Shown here one piece after another: positions 8,651 through 17,213 of a stretch of 64,000 nucleotides of DNA (the first letter of the stretch is position 1; every line of letters begins with the position of its first letter). Source of the DNA: Hymenobacter caeli (lineage in GTDB: Bacteria; Bacteroidota; Bacteroidia; Cytophagales; Hymenobacteraceae); NCBI RefSeq assembly GCF_013294115.1, contig NZ_JABSNP010000012.1, positions 62,001 to 126,000 of the forward strand. Reading direction: 5' to 3'. The translations under genes were made by a program, and so were the position numbers. Below the pieces are notes generated by a model. The model saw only the letters and a program-made list of their open reading frames with translations, was not told where the DNA came from and ran no database searches.

Positions 8651-9919
8651 TTAGCTGGCTTGGGCAAACAAGTCGAGCTGCTGCGTGACGAGGGCCGAGC
8701 GCACCGAGCCGGCCCCGAACAAAATCTGGCGGCGCACCTGCTGCTCGGTCAGCTCGCCGAGGGCGGCCGGCTGCCCGCCGCGGCAGGTGAGGAAATATTT
8801 GGCCCGCTTCAGCACCACGCCGAAGCTGTGCAGCAGCTCCATCGTGAGCGGGGCGAAGCGCCGGGCGGCCACGATGCGCTTGGCCGAGCGGGCCCCTACG
8901 CCGGGAATCCGCAAAATCATCTCAAACTCGGCCGTGTTCACGTCCACCGGAAACACGTGGCGGTTGCGCAGGGCCCAGGCCAGCTTGGGGTCAATCTCCA
9001 GGTCGAGGTGCGGGTGGGCGGGGTCGAGAATCTCGTCGGCGTGGAAGCCGTAAAAGCGCATCAGCCAGTCGGTTTGGTACAGTCGGTGCTCGCGGATAAC
9101 GGGCGGCTGCGTCACCTGCGGCAGGCGGGCGTCGTCGGTCACGGGCACGTAGCCCGAGTAGTACACGCGCTTCAGCCCGTAGCCCTGGTAGAGCGAGTCG
9201 GAGAGCTTGATGATTTCCAGGTCCGTTTCGCCGCTGGCCCCCACGATGAGCTGGGTGGTCTGGCCGGCCGTGGCGAAAGCGGGCACTTTCTTGAACAGCG
9301 CCTTCTCCTCTTTATTCTGGATGATGCCGTCCCGAATCTGCGCCATCGGGGTCAGAATCTCCTGATAATTTTTCTCCGGGGCCAGCGTTGTCAGGGCCAG
9401 CTCCGAGGGCAGCTCGATGTTCACGCTCAGGCGGTCGGCGTACAGGCCGGCTTCCTGGATGAGTTCTTCGGAGGCCCCGGGGATGGTTTTGACGTGGATG
9501 TAGCCGTTGAACTTGTGCTCGGTCCGCAGCTTTTTCACGATGCGCACCAGCCGCTCCATGGTGTAGTCGGGGCTGCTGAAAATGCCGGAACTCAAGAACA
9601 GGCCTTCGATGTAGTTGCGGCGGTAGAAGTTGATGGTCAGGTCCACCACTTCGTCCACCGTGAAGGCGGCGCGTTTCACGTCGTTCGAGCGGCGCGACAC
9701 GCAGTAGGCGCAATCAAAAATGCAGTGGTTGGTGAGCAGGATCTTGAGCAGGCTCACGCACCGGCCGTCCTCGGTGTAGCTGTGGCAGATGCCCATGCCT
9801 TCGGCGTTGCCGAGGCCCTTGCCTTCGTTTTTGCGCTTGCCGCCGCTGCTGCTGCACGAAGCGTCGTACTTCGCGGCATCAGCTAATATGCTTAGTTTCT
9901 CCTGAATCCGCTCGTTCAT
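8651..9919 (-). CDS. Putative DNA repair/modification radical-SAM protein, TIGR03916 family
   Basis: A 422-residue radical S-adenosylmethionine enzyme. The CxxxCxxC cluster motif is visible as CIFDCAYC (C66, C70, C73), followed by SRRSNDVKRAAFT. An early conserved segment reads DAAKYDASCSSSGG. Near the C-terminus a helix-hairpin-helix, RIPGVGARSAKRIVAARR, indicates DNA binding. The family always occurs with the TIGR03915 partner found at 7452-8393, and a role in repair or modification of DNA bases is predicted but not proven. The start at 9919 (MNERIQEKL) is preferred to the longer open frame because it begins the conserved region. Confidence 0.88.
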   Translation of the reverse strand: MNERIQEKLSILADAAKYDASCSSSGGKRKNEGKGLGNAEGMGICHSYTEDGRCVSLLKILLTNHCIFDCAYCVSRRSNDVKRAAFTVDEVVDLTINFYRRNYIEGLFLSSGIFSSPDYTMERLVRIVKKLRTEHKFNGYIHVKTIPGASEELIQEAGLYADRLSVNIELPSELALTTLAPEKNYQEILTPMAQIRDGIIQNKEEKALFKKVPAFATAGQTTQLIVGASGETDLEIIKLSDSLYQGYGLKRVYYSGYVPVTDDARLPQVTQPPVIREHRLYQTDWLMRFYGFHADEILDPAHPHLDLEIDPKLAWALRNRHVFPVDVNTAEFEMILRIPGVGARSAKRIVAARRFAPLTMELLHSFGVVLKRAKYFLTCRGGQPAALGELTEQQVRRQILFGAGSVRSALVTQQLDLFAQAS

Positions 9920-10324
9920 CGGGCAAGGCTGCTTTTCGGTGTTAAAAGTACTACGAATCCCGCTAACGGGCAATACTTACTAAGCTAATTTTATTAGAAA
10001 AAGTTTCTAAAATTGCTCTTTTAACCTGGCCACAGTTTAGCGCAACGAAGTGCAGCGTAACTGTAGGCCGGCAAACGGGGTGAGTCTGCGACGCACGGCC
10101 GCGCAGCGGCCATTGGGGGGGGTGGACTCCCGCGCTGGCCCACGGGGTGCGGCACCGCCAGGCCGCTGCGCAGCCGTGCGTCGCAGACTCACCCCGTTTG
10201 CCGGGCCAGCAGTTACGCGCTTCGCGCTAAACTGCGGCCAGCGCGGCGGCGCGTGCCCCCGGACTGGGGGCCTCATCCTGTCCTTCTCTTTTGTAACTTG
10301 CCCCTGGCCGCCCACGGCCCCATT
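9920..10324. other. Intergenic region, 405 bp, with a large palindrome
   Basis: A gene-free stretch between the divergent radical-SAM gene and BamA-like gene. Its first 100 bases are AT-rich and probably carry the minus-strand promoter. Positions 10027-10240 form the palindrome described separately. The short open frames on both strands within it are mirror products of the palindrome and are not taken as genes. Confidence 0.7.
10027..10240. repeat. 214-bp imperfect inverted repeat (palindromic element)
   Basis: The left arm 10027-10111 and right arm 10161-10240 are reverse complements over about 80 bp with few differences. The inner 45 bp of each arm (from GGCAAACGGGGTGAGTCTGC through GCAGCGGCC) are nearly identical, and the outer ends match as AGTTTAGCGC against GCGCTAAACT. 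A spacer of 49 bp separates the arms. The structure could form a long hairpin on either strand. It may be a dispersed extragenic palindrome or a MITE-like element. No flanking target duplication was seen. Confidence 0.85.
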
Positions 10325-12235
10325 ATGTCGTCGCGCTTCCTTTTTTTCATCCTATCGATACTGCTGGGGCTGGGCGGCGCGGCGCGGGCGCAGTCGTTCG
10401 ACCCGCGCTCGGCGGTGCCGCCCGACTCGCTGCGCACCGGCCCGGCGCGCCGCAACGAGCAGCCCGACTCGCTGCGGCGCGACTTCGACGAGCAGCGCCT
10501 GCGCCAGCGGCTGCAAGCCTACACGCGCCGCAAAACCATTGCCGGGCGGGCGGCGTCGGCGGTGCTGCGCCTTACCCGGCCCAAGGAGGAAAACGCCGGC
10601 CTCGACGCGGCGCTGCTCGACCGGCAGTTCGACCGGCACACGTTCAAAATCGTGCGCCACGTCACCATCCGGCCCTTCGATGCCTTCGGCTACAGCCTCA
10701 CCGACTCGACGCGGCAGCCCCGCTCGTTCCTCGACCGGACGGGCAATTTTATGCACATCCGCACGGCCCCCTCGCGCATCCGGCAGGTGCTGCTGTTCCG
10801 GCCGGGCCAGCCGTTGGCCCCGCAGGCCCTGGCCGAATCGGAGCGCCTGCTGCGCCAGACCGACGAAATCCTCGACGCCCGGGTGCTGGTGAACGAACGC
10901 ACGGCCACCGCCGACAGCATCGACATCATCGTGCTCACCACCGACGTGTTCAGCATCACGGGCAGCTTCGAGGTGGGGGGGCCCGCCGCGGGCCGCGTCG
11001 ATTTGAGCGACCAAAACTTCCTGGGCCTGGGCCACCACTTCAACAACACCTACCAGTACGGGCGCAACCTCGACCAGCGCTGGCGCTACGCCGGCGATTA
11101 CTCGGTGCCGTTCCGCAACTTCCTGCTGGCCCAGGCCCGCTACAACAACGAGTTCCGCGACCGGCACGGGGGCGTGTCGTTGCAGCGCGACTTCTACTCC
11201 GTGAACACGCGCTACGCCGGGGCCCTGTCCTTGGACAGCTACGACCAGCAGATTAACCTTACCATCCAGCAGCCCGGCGAAATCCTGCCCTACTACGCGC
11301 TGCGCTACAACCGGCAGGACTTGTGGGTGGGCCGCGCCCTGCGCCTGCGCTCCTACGACCTGGGCTACGAAAACCCGGGCCGGCTCATCGTGGCCACCCG
11401 CTTCACGCGCACCAATTACACCACCAGCCCCACCCCCGATTACCGCAACACCAACCTCATCCTGGGCACGGTGGGCTACTCGGTGCGCCGCTACTACAAG
11501 GACCGCTACCTGTTCGGCTTCGGCCGCACCGAGGACGTGCCCACCGGCACGCTGCTCAGCCTCACGATGGGCCTCGACGCCAACGCCGTGGTGCCGCGCC
11601 GCTACTTCGACGTGCGCCTGGCGGCGGCCGTGTTCAGCCAGCGCCACGGCTACCTGTTCGGCAACCTGGAGTTTGGCTCGTTCCAGCGCCTGGCCGATGC
11701 CAGCGCCTGGGAGCAGGGCCTGCTCAACGCCCAAACCACGTACTTCACCCGCCTCTACCACGTGGGCAACTACCAGTACCGGCACTTCATCGGCACCACC
11801 ACCACGGCGGGCTTCAACCGCCGCCCGGGCGAGCTGCTGCAAGGCATTTCCGACGACCGCGGCATCCTGGGCTTTTCGCCCAACGTGCCCATCCTGGCCA
11901 CCAGCCGCTTTGCCTTCAACTACGAGGCCACCGTGTTCACGCCCCTCTCGCTGCTGGGCTTCCGGGTGGCCGGCGTGGCCTTCGCCGACGCCGCCTGGGT
12001 GGGCGAGCACGTGGGCGGCGGCACGCCCTTCGGCAACACCCCGTACACGGGCTTCGGCCTGGGCCTGCGCCTGCGCAACGAGTTCACGGCCCTGCGCACG
12101 TTCCAGATTTTGCTCGGCTACTACCCGCGCGGCCTCGTGTCGGCCAGCGGCCTGCGCCTGTTCGAAACGGCCCGCGAAACCGTCCAGTTCACCGACTTCG
12201 GCCTCGGGGCCCCCGGCGTCACCATTTACCAGTAG
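10325..12235 (+). CDS. BamA/TamA-like outer-membrane beta-barrel protein
   Basis: A 636-residue exported protein with a signal peptide ending at ARAQ. Residues about 90-230 look like POTRA-type repeats (IRQVLLFRPGQPLAPQALAE, then RQTDEILDARVLV), and the remainder is a beta-rich barrel with many aromatic and alternating residues. This organisation places it in the Omp85-like group of outer-membrane proteins, although it is shorter than a true BamA and its role in membrane-protein assembly is uncertain. The ATG at 10325 directly precedes the signal peptide. A bidirectional terminator follows at 12254. Confidence 0.75.
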   Translation: MSSRFLFFILSILLGLGGAARAQSFDPRSAVPPDSLRTGPARRNEQPDSLRRDFDEQRLRQRLQAYTRRKTIAGRAASAVLRLTRPKEENAGLDAALLDRQFDRHTFKIVRHVTIRPFDAFGYSLTDSTRQPRSFLDRTGNFMHIRTAPSRIRQVLLFRPGQPLAPQALAESERLLRQTDEILDARVLVNERTATADSIDIIVLTTDVFSITGSFEVGGPAAGRVDLSDQNFLGLGHHFNNTYQYGRNLDQRWRYAGDYSVPFRNFLLAQARYNNEFRDRHGGVSLQRDFYSVNTRYAGALSLDSYDQQINLTIQQPGEILPYYALRYNRQDLWVGRALRLRSYDLGYENPGRLIVATRFTRTNYTTSPTPDYRNTNLILGTVGYSVRRYYKDRYLFGFGRTEDVPTGTLLSLTMGLDANAVVPRRYFDVRLAAAVFSQRHGYLFGNLEFGSFQRLADASAWEQGLLNAQTTYFTRLYHVGNYQYRHFIGTTTTAGFNRRPGELLQGISDDRGILGFSPNVPILATSRFAFNYEATVFTPLSLLGFRVAGVAFADAAWVGEHVGGGTPFGNTPYTGFGLGLRLRNEFTALRTFQILLGYYPRGLVSASGLRLFETARETVQFTDFGLGAPGVTIYQ

Positions 12236-12253
12236 GGCCAGCCGCAGGCACAA

Positions 12254-12284
12254 AAAAGGGCGAGCCGCAATGGCCCGCCCTTTT
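12254..12284. terminator. Bidirectional terminator
   Basis: AAAAGGGCG pairs with CGCCCTTTT across a short inner GCC/GGC stem. It lies between the convergent BamA-like and TonB-like genes, with A and T runs on either side. Confidence 0.8.
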
Positions 12285-12390
12285 CGTATAGTTTTTATAG
12301 TTCTGTAATTTTTATAGTTTTGATAACGAATAAAATAGCTCTATTTGCTTTCCTGATAAGGGGTGCCCGGGCGAGCGTAAAGGCCAACGG

Positions 12391-12852
12391 CTAGCGTTGC
12401 GTATCGAAGTTGATGGGGATAGTGCAGGCCGTGCGCACGGGCTGGCCCTGTTGCAAAGCGGGCTGCCAGTTGGGCATCAGCCACACCAGGCGCAGGGCCT
12501 CGTCGTTGAGGCCGTAGCCGGGGCCGCGCACCACGTGGGCGTCGGTCACGCGGCCGGTGCGGTCCAGCACGAACGACACGTACACGCGGCCCGACACTTG
12601 CTGCCGCAGGGCCGCCTCGGGGTAGTGAATGTTTTTGCGCAGGTAGGCCGTCAGGGCGGCGTCGCCGCCGGCAAAGGCCGGGCGGCTGTCGGTGTTGACG
12701 TAGATGGAATCGGGCGAGACGGCCGCGGCCGGGGCCAGGCCGGCCCCGCCGCCGGCGTGCGTGCCCCCGGCCACCACGTCCTGGGCCTGCAGGCGGCTCG
12801 CGCCCAGCAGCAAACCCGTCATCAAAAGCAAAAATTGAGTAAAGTTTTTCAT
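12391..12852 (-). CDS. Exported TonB C-terminal-domain protein
   Basis: A 153-residue protein with a signal peptide ending near SRLQAQ. Residues about 55-150 match the TonB C-terminal domain (IHYPEAALRQQVSGRVYVSF, then DAHVVRGPGYGLNDEALRL). Unlike true TonB it has a cleavable signal rather than a membrane anchor and lacks a proline-rich linker. Such proteins are common in Bacteroidota, and their coupling to TonB-dependent receptors is not certain. It is convergent with the BamA-like gene. Confidence 0.85.
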   Translation of the reverse strand: MKNFTQFLLLMTGLLLGASRLQAQDVVAGGTHAGGGAGLAPAAAVSPDSIYVNTDSRPAFAGGDAALTAYLRKNIHYPEAALRQQVSGRVYVSFVLDRTGRVTDAHVVRGPGYGLNDEALRLVWLMPNWQPALQQGQPVRTACTIPINFDTQR

Positions 12853-13050
12853 GGCGATAGTACTTTGTTGTGAATTACTTGGCCGCTTTTAAATACCATT
12901 TCACCAAAGCTACAGCGCATTACACGAACAATCAATACCATAAAATTATATTTTTAGCCAGTCCTGTTTGCCCTTGGAAAATTGCACTTGCGCCGGCCGT
13001 AGCTTTGCGCCCCGGGCCTGCCCCGGGCCCTTCCCCCCTTGCCCCCGCCC
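12853..13050. promoter_or_regulatory. Divergent intergenic region with cvfB promoter
   Basis: This 198-bp AT-rich spacer separates the TonB-like gene and cvfB. On the plus strand TAGCTTTG at 13000-13007 matches the Bacteroidota -7 box TAnnTTTG, about 44 bp before the cvfB start. Confidence 0.55.
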
Positions 13051-13878
13051 ATGAACCTCGGCGATTACAACGACCTCGAAGTAGCCCGCGAAACCAGCGT
13101 CGGCCTCTACCTCACCTCCGACGACGGCGACCTGCTGCTGCCCAACAAGTACATCCCCGAGGGCACCCGGGTGGGCGATGTGCTGCGCGTGTTCGTGTAC
13201 CGCGACTCGGAAGACCGCCTCATCGCCACCACGCTGCGGCCGCTGGCCCTGGTCAACTCCTTCGCCGCGCTGGCCGTGCGCGACCACGGCCCGGCCGGCT
13301 CCTTCCTGGAGTGGGGCCTGGAAAAAGACCTGCTCCTGCCCTTCGACAACCAGCGCCGCGACCTGCGCGTGGGCGAGCGGGTGCTGGTGTACGTGTACCT
13401 CGACAAGGAAAGCGACCGGCTGGTGGCCTCCGCCAAGTGGAAGAAGTTCTTGTCCCAGGAGCCGTTCGCCGGCCAGCCCGGCGACGCGGTGCGCCTGCTG
13501 GTGGCCGACGAAACCGACCTGGGCTACCCCGTCATCGTGAACGGCACCCACCAGGGCCTCTTGTTCCACAACGAGGTGTTCCGGCCCCTGCGGCTGGGCG
13601 AGGCCATCCCCGGCTTCCTGCGCCAGGTGCGGCCCGACGGCAAGCTCGACGTGCGCCTCCAGCGCGAGGGCTACGACGAGGTGGAAACCGCCGCCGCCAC
13701 GCTGCTCGTGGCCCTGCGGGCGGCCCCCGGCGGCCGGCTGCCCATCGGCGACAAAAGCGAGGCCGACGACGTGTACCGCCGCGTGGGCATGAGCAAAAAA
13801 GTATTCAAGAAGGCCCTGGGCACACTGTTCCGGCAGGGGCTGGTGCTATTGGAGCCAACGGCATCGGTGCTCAAATAG
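13051..13878 (+). CDS. cvfB: S1-domain RNA-binding protein, CvfB family
   Basis: A 275-residue cytoplasmic protein. It has the serial S1-like domains of the CvfB family, with GLYLTSDDGDLLLPNKYIPE at the N-terminus, a second unit near WGLEKDLLLPFDNQRRDLRVG, and a third near DLGYPVIVNGTHQGLLF. The C-terminal winged-helix segment RRVGMSKKVFKKALGTL is also typical. CvfB (YitL) proteins bind RNA and affect gene expression; the targets are unknown here. The ATG at 13051 starts the first S1 unit. A possible upstream in-frame ATG at 13039 would add only four residues. Confidence 0.92.
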   Translation: MNLGDYNDLEVARETSVGLYLTSDDGDLLLPNKYIPEGTRVGDVLRVFVYRDSEDRLIATTLRPLALVNSFAALAVRDHGPAGSFLEWGLEKDLLLPFDNQRRDLRVGERVLVYVYLDKESDRLVASAKWKKFLSQEPFAGQPGDAVRLLVADETDLGYPVIVNGTHQGLLFHNEVFRPLRLGEAIPGFLRQVRPDGKLDVRLQREGYDEVETAAATLLVALRAAPGGRLPIGDKSEADDVYRRVGMSKKVFKKALGTLFRQGLVLLEPTASVLK

Positions 13879-13907
13879 CGCAGAGTCCAATGCGGCAGAA
13901 AACGGCG

Positions 13908-14285
13908 ATGGATAATTTTTGGGGCATGGAGTTCGACTGGTTTGCCGTTGATGCAGCGGGCAACATCGGAATCTTCAGTTTCGGCGGCTTCGGCTTCATA
14001 CCCGACGAAGTGTTGGCAAATCACGAGGCCCACACTCAAATTGCTCAGGAAATAGAATTGCCGCACTGGGGCAGTGAGCAGGTTTATGATGACTATGCTG
14101 AGTACGGATTATTTGTCTACGACTGGCAGATATATCCTGGGCCGTACCGCCGAATGGCCCTACCCAACTCGCCGCTGAGTGAGGTATCAAGGAACAGAAT
14201 TTTATGCATCGAAGGACTGCCAACCCTCTGCTACAACTTTTACGATAATGTGACAGTAAGCGAAGCGGAATTAGACCCTTCTTTT
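13908..14285 (+). CDS. Immunity-like small domain, open in frame into the next gene
   Basis: A 126-codon segment starting at ATG 13908 (or 13890) with no stop before the start of the oxidoreductase at 14286. It begins with MEFDWFAVDAAGNIG and IFSFGGFGFIP, a pattern I associate with small Bacteroidota proteins of immunity-like type; this is from memory and unverified. The tail CIEGLPTLCYNFYDNVTVSE may be the end of that domain. Its GC content is lower than its neighbours. Either this is a true N-terminal fusion to the oxidoreductase (340 residues in all) or an acquired gene that lost its own stop codon. Confidence 0.55.
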
Positions 14286-14930
14286 ATGCCCAAAACTGCC
14301 CTCCTGGCTGGGGCCACCGGCCTCATCGGCGCGGCGCTGCTGCCGCTGCTGCTCGCCGATGCCCGCTACGCCAAGGTGGTGGCGGTGGGCCGCCGGCCGG
14401 TGGCCCTGGCCCACCCCAAGCTGGTACAGGTCGTCACGGAACTGGACGAGTTGGAAAGTCACCGCCTCCAGCTCATTGCCGACGACGTATTTTGCTGCCT
14501 CGGCACCACCCAGAAGCAAGCCGGCTCGAAAGAAGCCTTTTACCGGGTTGATTTCCTGTACGTGGTGCAGCTGGCCGCGCTGGCCGCCAGCAACTTCGCC
14601 GGGCAATTCCTGGTGGTATCGAGCCTGGGGGCCGACGCCGCCAGCCGCGTGTACTACCCCCGGGTGAAGGGCGAGATGGAAGCCGCCGTGCGGAAATTGC
14701 CGTTTCGGGCCACGCACATTTTCCGGCCCTCGCTGCTGCTCGGGTCCCGGGCCCGGCCGCGCCTGGGCGAGCGGGTAGCGGCCGCCGCGCTGGCCCTGGC
14801 GGGCCCCCTGCTGCGCGGCGGCTGGGCCAAGTACCGGCCGGTGGCGGCCAGCGCCGTGGCCGCCGCTATGCTGCACGCGGCTAAAAGCGACGCCACGGGC
14901 GTGCGGGTGCACGAGGCCGCCGGCGCGTAG
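14286..14930 (+). CDS. NAD(P)-binding oxidoreductase, HTATIP2/YbjT-like
   Basis: A 214-residue atypical short-chain dehydrogenase. It opens with ALLAGATGLIGAALLPLLL, giving the glycine-rich NAD(P)-binding loop, followed by VAVGRRPVALAHPKL. The later DDVFCCLGTTQKQAGSKEAF and VVSSLGADAASRVYYPRVKG segments are characteristic of the HTATIP2-related group. The substrate is unknown. The ATG at 14286 is the natural start by family length, but the frame is open upstream without a stop through the 13908 segment, so a longer fusion protein is possible. A terminator follows at 14964. Confidence 0.85.
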   Translation: MPKTALLAGATGLIGAALLPLLLADARYAKVVAVGRRPVALAHPKLVQVVTELDELESHRLQLIADDVFCCLGTTQKQAGSKEAFYRVDFLYVVQLAALAASNFAGQFLVVSSLGADAASRVYYPRVKGEMEAAVRKLPFRATHIFRPSLLLGSRARPRLGERVAAAALALAGPLLRGGWAKYRPVAASAVAAAMLHAAKSDATGVRVHEAAGA

Positions 14931-14963
14931 CCCCGGGGCCCCGGCCCGGGCGGGCGGCCCACA

Positions 14964-14994
14964 AAAAACCCCGGCCGCGAGGGCCAGGGTTTTT
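14964..14994. terminator. Rho-independent terminator
   Basis: AAAAACCC and GGGTTTTT flank an inner GGCC/GGCC stem. It lies between the oxidoreductase and the convergent tyrosine-rich protein gene and can act in both directions. Confidence 0.8.
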
Positions 14995-15025
14995 CTTTCA
15001 TAGCATAACCAATAGAAGGGATTCA

Positions 15026-15313
15026 CTAATAGCGCCGACCGTAGTAGCCACGGTACCGGGGCGCGTAGTAGCGGGGGGCGTAATAGGGGCGGCCGTAGTA
15101 CGGGCGGGCGTAGTACGGGGCCACCACCGGGCCGTAGTACACCGGGGGAGCAATTACCACGGCGGGCCGGGGGTAGTAGCCGCCGCCGTAATAAGGACGG
15201 CCGTAGTAGCCCCCGCCGAGCTGCACGCCCACGCGAATCTGGGCGGAAGCCGCGCCGCTGCTCAGCAGCAATAAGAAGAAGGCCGAAGCGAATATCAAAA
15301 GCTTGTTACGCAT
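15026..15313 (-). CDS. Secreted Tyr/Gly/Pro/Arg-rich small protein
   Basis: A 95-residue exported protein with a clear signal peptide ending at GAASA. The mature part is made almost entirely of tyrosine, glycine, proline and arginine in repeated blocks such as YYGRPYYGGGYY and APRYYAPRYRGYYGRRY. No folded domain is expected. Such proteins in Bacteroidota are usually unannotated; a surface or matrix role is a guess. The ATG at 15313 gives an intact signal sequence. Confidence 0.75.
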   Translation of the reverse strand: MRNKLLIFASAFFLLLLSSGAASAQIRVGVQLGGGYYGRPYYGGGYYPRPAVVIAPPVYYGPVVAPYYARPYYGRPYYAPRYYAPRYRGYYGRRY

Positions 15314-15472
15314 GGGGTTGGAGCGCCGGAGCGCATCGGTTAAAGGTGAAAGTAACGGACCAACGACTGAACAATTTACAAATAGGGTGCCAGATAATAC
15401 GTCCTTTTGAGGGCTTTTTTTTCGGCGGGTTTAATCGGGAATTGATATTTCCTTTAACGAGGCGGCCACAAA

Positions 15473-15505
15473 AAAAGTGGCGCACTCGGGAGGTACGCCA
15501 CTTTT
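15473..15505. terminator. Terminator after Skp-like gene
   Basis: AAAAGTGGCG pairs perfectly with CGCCACTTTT, ten base pairs, across a 13-base loop. It lies just downstream of the minus-strand Skp-like gene. Confidence 0.82.
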
Positions 15506-15522
15506 CAGCAATTTGCAGCGCC

Positions 15523-16206
15523 TTACTTCTTGTACGTCTGGTTGAGGTAGGCGAGCACGGGCGTGGTCAGGTCCAGGTCTTTGCGGCCGTAGGCGATGGT
15601 GCCGCTGGGCGCGGCGATGAGGATGAGCTTGTAGCCGTGGGCCTTGCCGTAGGCCTCCACTTTTTTGTTGACGGCCCCGAGCACGGTTTGCGTCAGCTTG
15701 GCTTCTTCCTGCTGGGCCTGGGCCTGGAGCTTCTGCTGCTGCTCGCCGGACTGCTGCTGCTGGGCCTGGAGCTTCTGCTCGGTGGCGGCCCGCTGCTCGG
15801 GCGTGAGGGTGGGGGCCTGCTTCTGGTAGGCCTCCACGGCCGTGCGGAAACTGGCGACCAGCGCCTGGTTCTGGCCCTCCCAGCCCTTGGCCTTTACCCC
15901 AAAGGCCCGGCGGGCGTCCTTCATGCCCTGGTAGCCGTCGAGCAGCTTCGCTTCTTCGATGTAGGCAATCTGGTCGGCGTTGGCGGCGGCTTCGGCGGCG
16001 GGCACCACGGGCGGCACCACGGGCTGCTCGGCCACGGCGGGCGCGGCGGTGGCCGTATCGGCGGGGGTGGCGGCAGCGGCCGGGGCTTCGGTGGCGGCGG
16101 CCACGGGGGCGGTGGCGGGGGTGGGCTGGCGGAAGTGCAGCAGGTAGAGCACGGCCACGGCCAGCAGCAGCACGGCATTAAAAACTATTTGGAGCGTATT
16201 TTTCAT
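15523..16206 (-). CDS. OmpH/Skp-like periplasmic protein with N-terminal membrane anchor
   Basis: A 227-residue protein. Residues 1-20 form a hydrophobic anchor or uncleaved signal (MKNTLQIVFNAVLLLAVAVL), then a long Ala/Pro/Thr-rich linker, then a helical region with glutamine-rich coiled coil (QKLQAQQQQSGEQQQKLQAQ). The end, VNKKVEAYGKAHGYKLILIA followed by a terminal YLNQTYKK, is typical of OmpH/Skp chaperones. These bind unfolded outer-membrane proteins in the periplasm. The extended linker is longer than in ordinary Skp. The ATG at 16206 gives the normal N-terminus. Confidence 0.82.
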   Translation of the reverse strand: MKNTLQIVFNAVLLLAVAVLYLLHFRQPTPATAPVAAATEAPAAAATPADTATAAPAVAEQPVVPPVVPAAEAAANADQIAYIEEAKLLDGYQGMKDARRAFGVKAKGWEGQNQALVASFRTAVEAYQKQAPTLTPEQRAATEQKLQAQQQQSGEQQQKLQAQAQQEEAKLTQTVLGAVNKKVEAYGKAHGYKLILIAAPSGTIAYGRKDLDLTTPVLAYLNQTYKK

Positions 16207-16252
16207 GGAAGCGCAAAGTGAAACGATGGGCAAAAGTACGGCCCCGGGGCCC

Positions 16253-17209
16253 TCAGCCGGGCAGGGCCAGGTGCAGCAGGGCATCGCCCTGGTTTACGAC
16301 CGGCATGTGATTGAGGCCCACCACGTAGCCGCTCACCGGCGACTCCAGCCGCACGGCCCGCTCGCCGTAGGGGTCGGCCACGGAGCCGTACACCTGGCCT
16401 TTTTCCAGGAACACGCCGTTCTGCACGTGGGCCCGGAACAGGCCCGCGAACCGGGCCCGCAGCCAGGTGTGGCGGCGGCACACGATGCTGGGCTGCGCCG
16501 GCCCGGGCACCGCCGGGCCCATGCCCAGGTGGTGCAGCACGCGCAGCGTGCCGGCCACGGCCAGCTCAATGCCGGGCTCGTCGAGGCGCAGGCTCTCGCC
16601 GGTTTCGAACACCAGCAGGCGCTTGCCCAGCCGCTGGGCGGCCTCGCGCACGGAGCCCGGCCGCAGGCCCGCGTGCAGCGTGAAGGGGGCCCCGAAGGCG
16701 GCGGCCAGCGCGTCGGTTTCGGGGTCCACGCCCAGCTCGCAGCGCACCTGCGGGTAGTTGGCCCGGGCCGCGCCGCCGGTGTGGAAATCCACGGCGTAGT
16801 CGAGCAGGGGCATGATTTCGCGCATGAAGCGGTGGGCCACCCGGCTGGCCAGCGACCCGCGCGGCGAGCCCGGAAACGCCCGGTTCACGTCCTTGCCGTC
16901 GGGCACTTCGCGGCTGAAGTTCAGGAACCCGTAGATGTTGAGGATGGGAATGGCCACTACCGTGCCGCGGGTGGGCATCAGCAGGTCGCGCCGCAGCATG
17001 CGCCGGATGATTTCGATGCCGTTCACCTCGTCGCCGTGCATGCCGGCCATCAGCAGCAGCGTGGGGCCGGGCGCGGGGGCCCGCAGCACGTGCACCGGCA
17101 CGTCGATGAGGGTGCCCGAGGGCAGGCGCGACACCACGAGCCGCGTGAGCACCCGCTCGCCGGGCCAGATGGTGAGGCCGTTGAGGTACAGCGGGTCGGT
17201 CGGGGCCAT
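16253..17209 (-). CDS. Succinylglutamate desuccinylase/aspartoacylase-family zinc hydrolase
   Basis: A 318-residue M14-type metallohydrolase. Zinc-binding residues are visible in LLLMAGMHGDEVNGIEIIRR (His and Glu) and in DYAVDFHTGGAARANYP (second His). DVNRAFPGSPRGSLASRVAH is the usual following segment. The family cleaves N-acyl amino acids or isopeptide-like bonds. It is the third gene of a row with the retropepsin-like protease and RimK, 24 bp downstream of rimK, so it may remove or trim glutamate-type modifications (inference). A TACCTTTG box 5 bp before the start suggests an extra promoter. Confidence 0.9.
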   Translation of the reverse strand: MAPTDPLYLNGLTIWPGERVLTRLVVSRLPSGTLIDVPVHVLRAPAPGPTLLLMAGMHGDEVNGIEIIRRMLRRDLLMPTRGTVVAIPILNIYGFLNFSREVPDGKDVNRAFPGSPRGSLASRVAHRFMREIMPLLDYAVDFHTGGAARANYPQVRCELGVDPETDALAAAFGAPFTLHAGLRPGSVREAAQRLGKRLLVFETGESLRLDEPGIELAVAGTLRVLHHLGMGPAVPGPAQPSIVCRRHTWLRARFAGLFRAHVQNGVFLEKGQVYGSVADPYGERAVRLESPVSGYVVGLNHMPVVNQGDALLHLALPG

Positions 17210-17213
17210 CGGG

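Noticed and set aside
10037-10315. Paired short frames on both strands with the same peptide
   Set aside because: They are produced by the palindrome and carry no coding signal.
12870-13890. Long plus-strand frame leading into the fused ORF at 13908
   Set aside because: It overlaps cvfB in another frame; the upstream part is a shadow, and only the part from 13890 or 13908 onward is considered coding.
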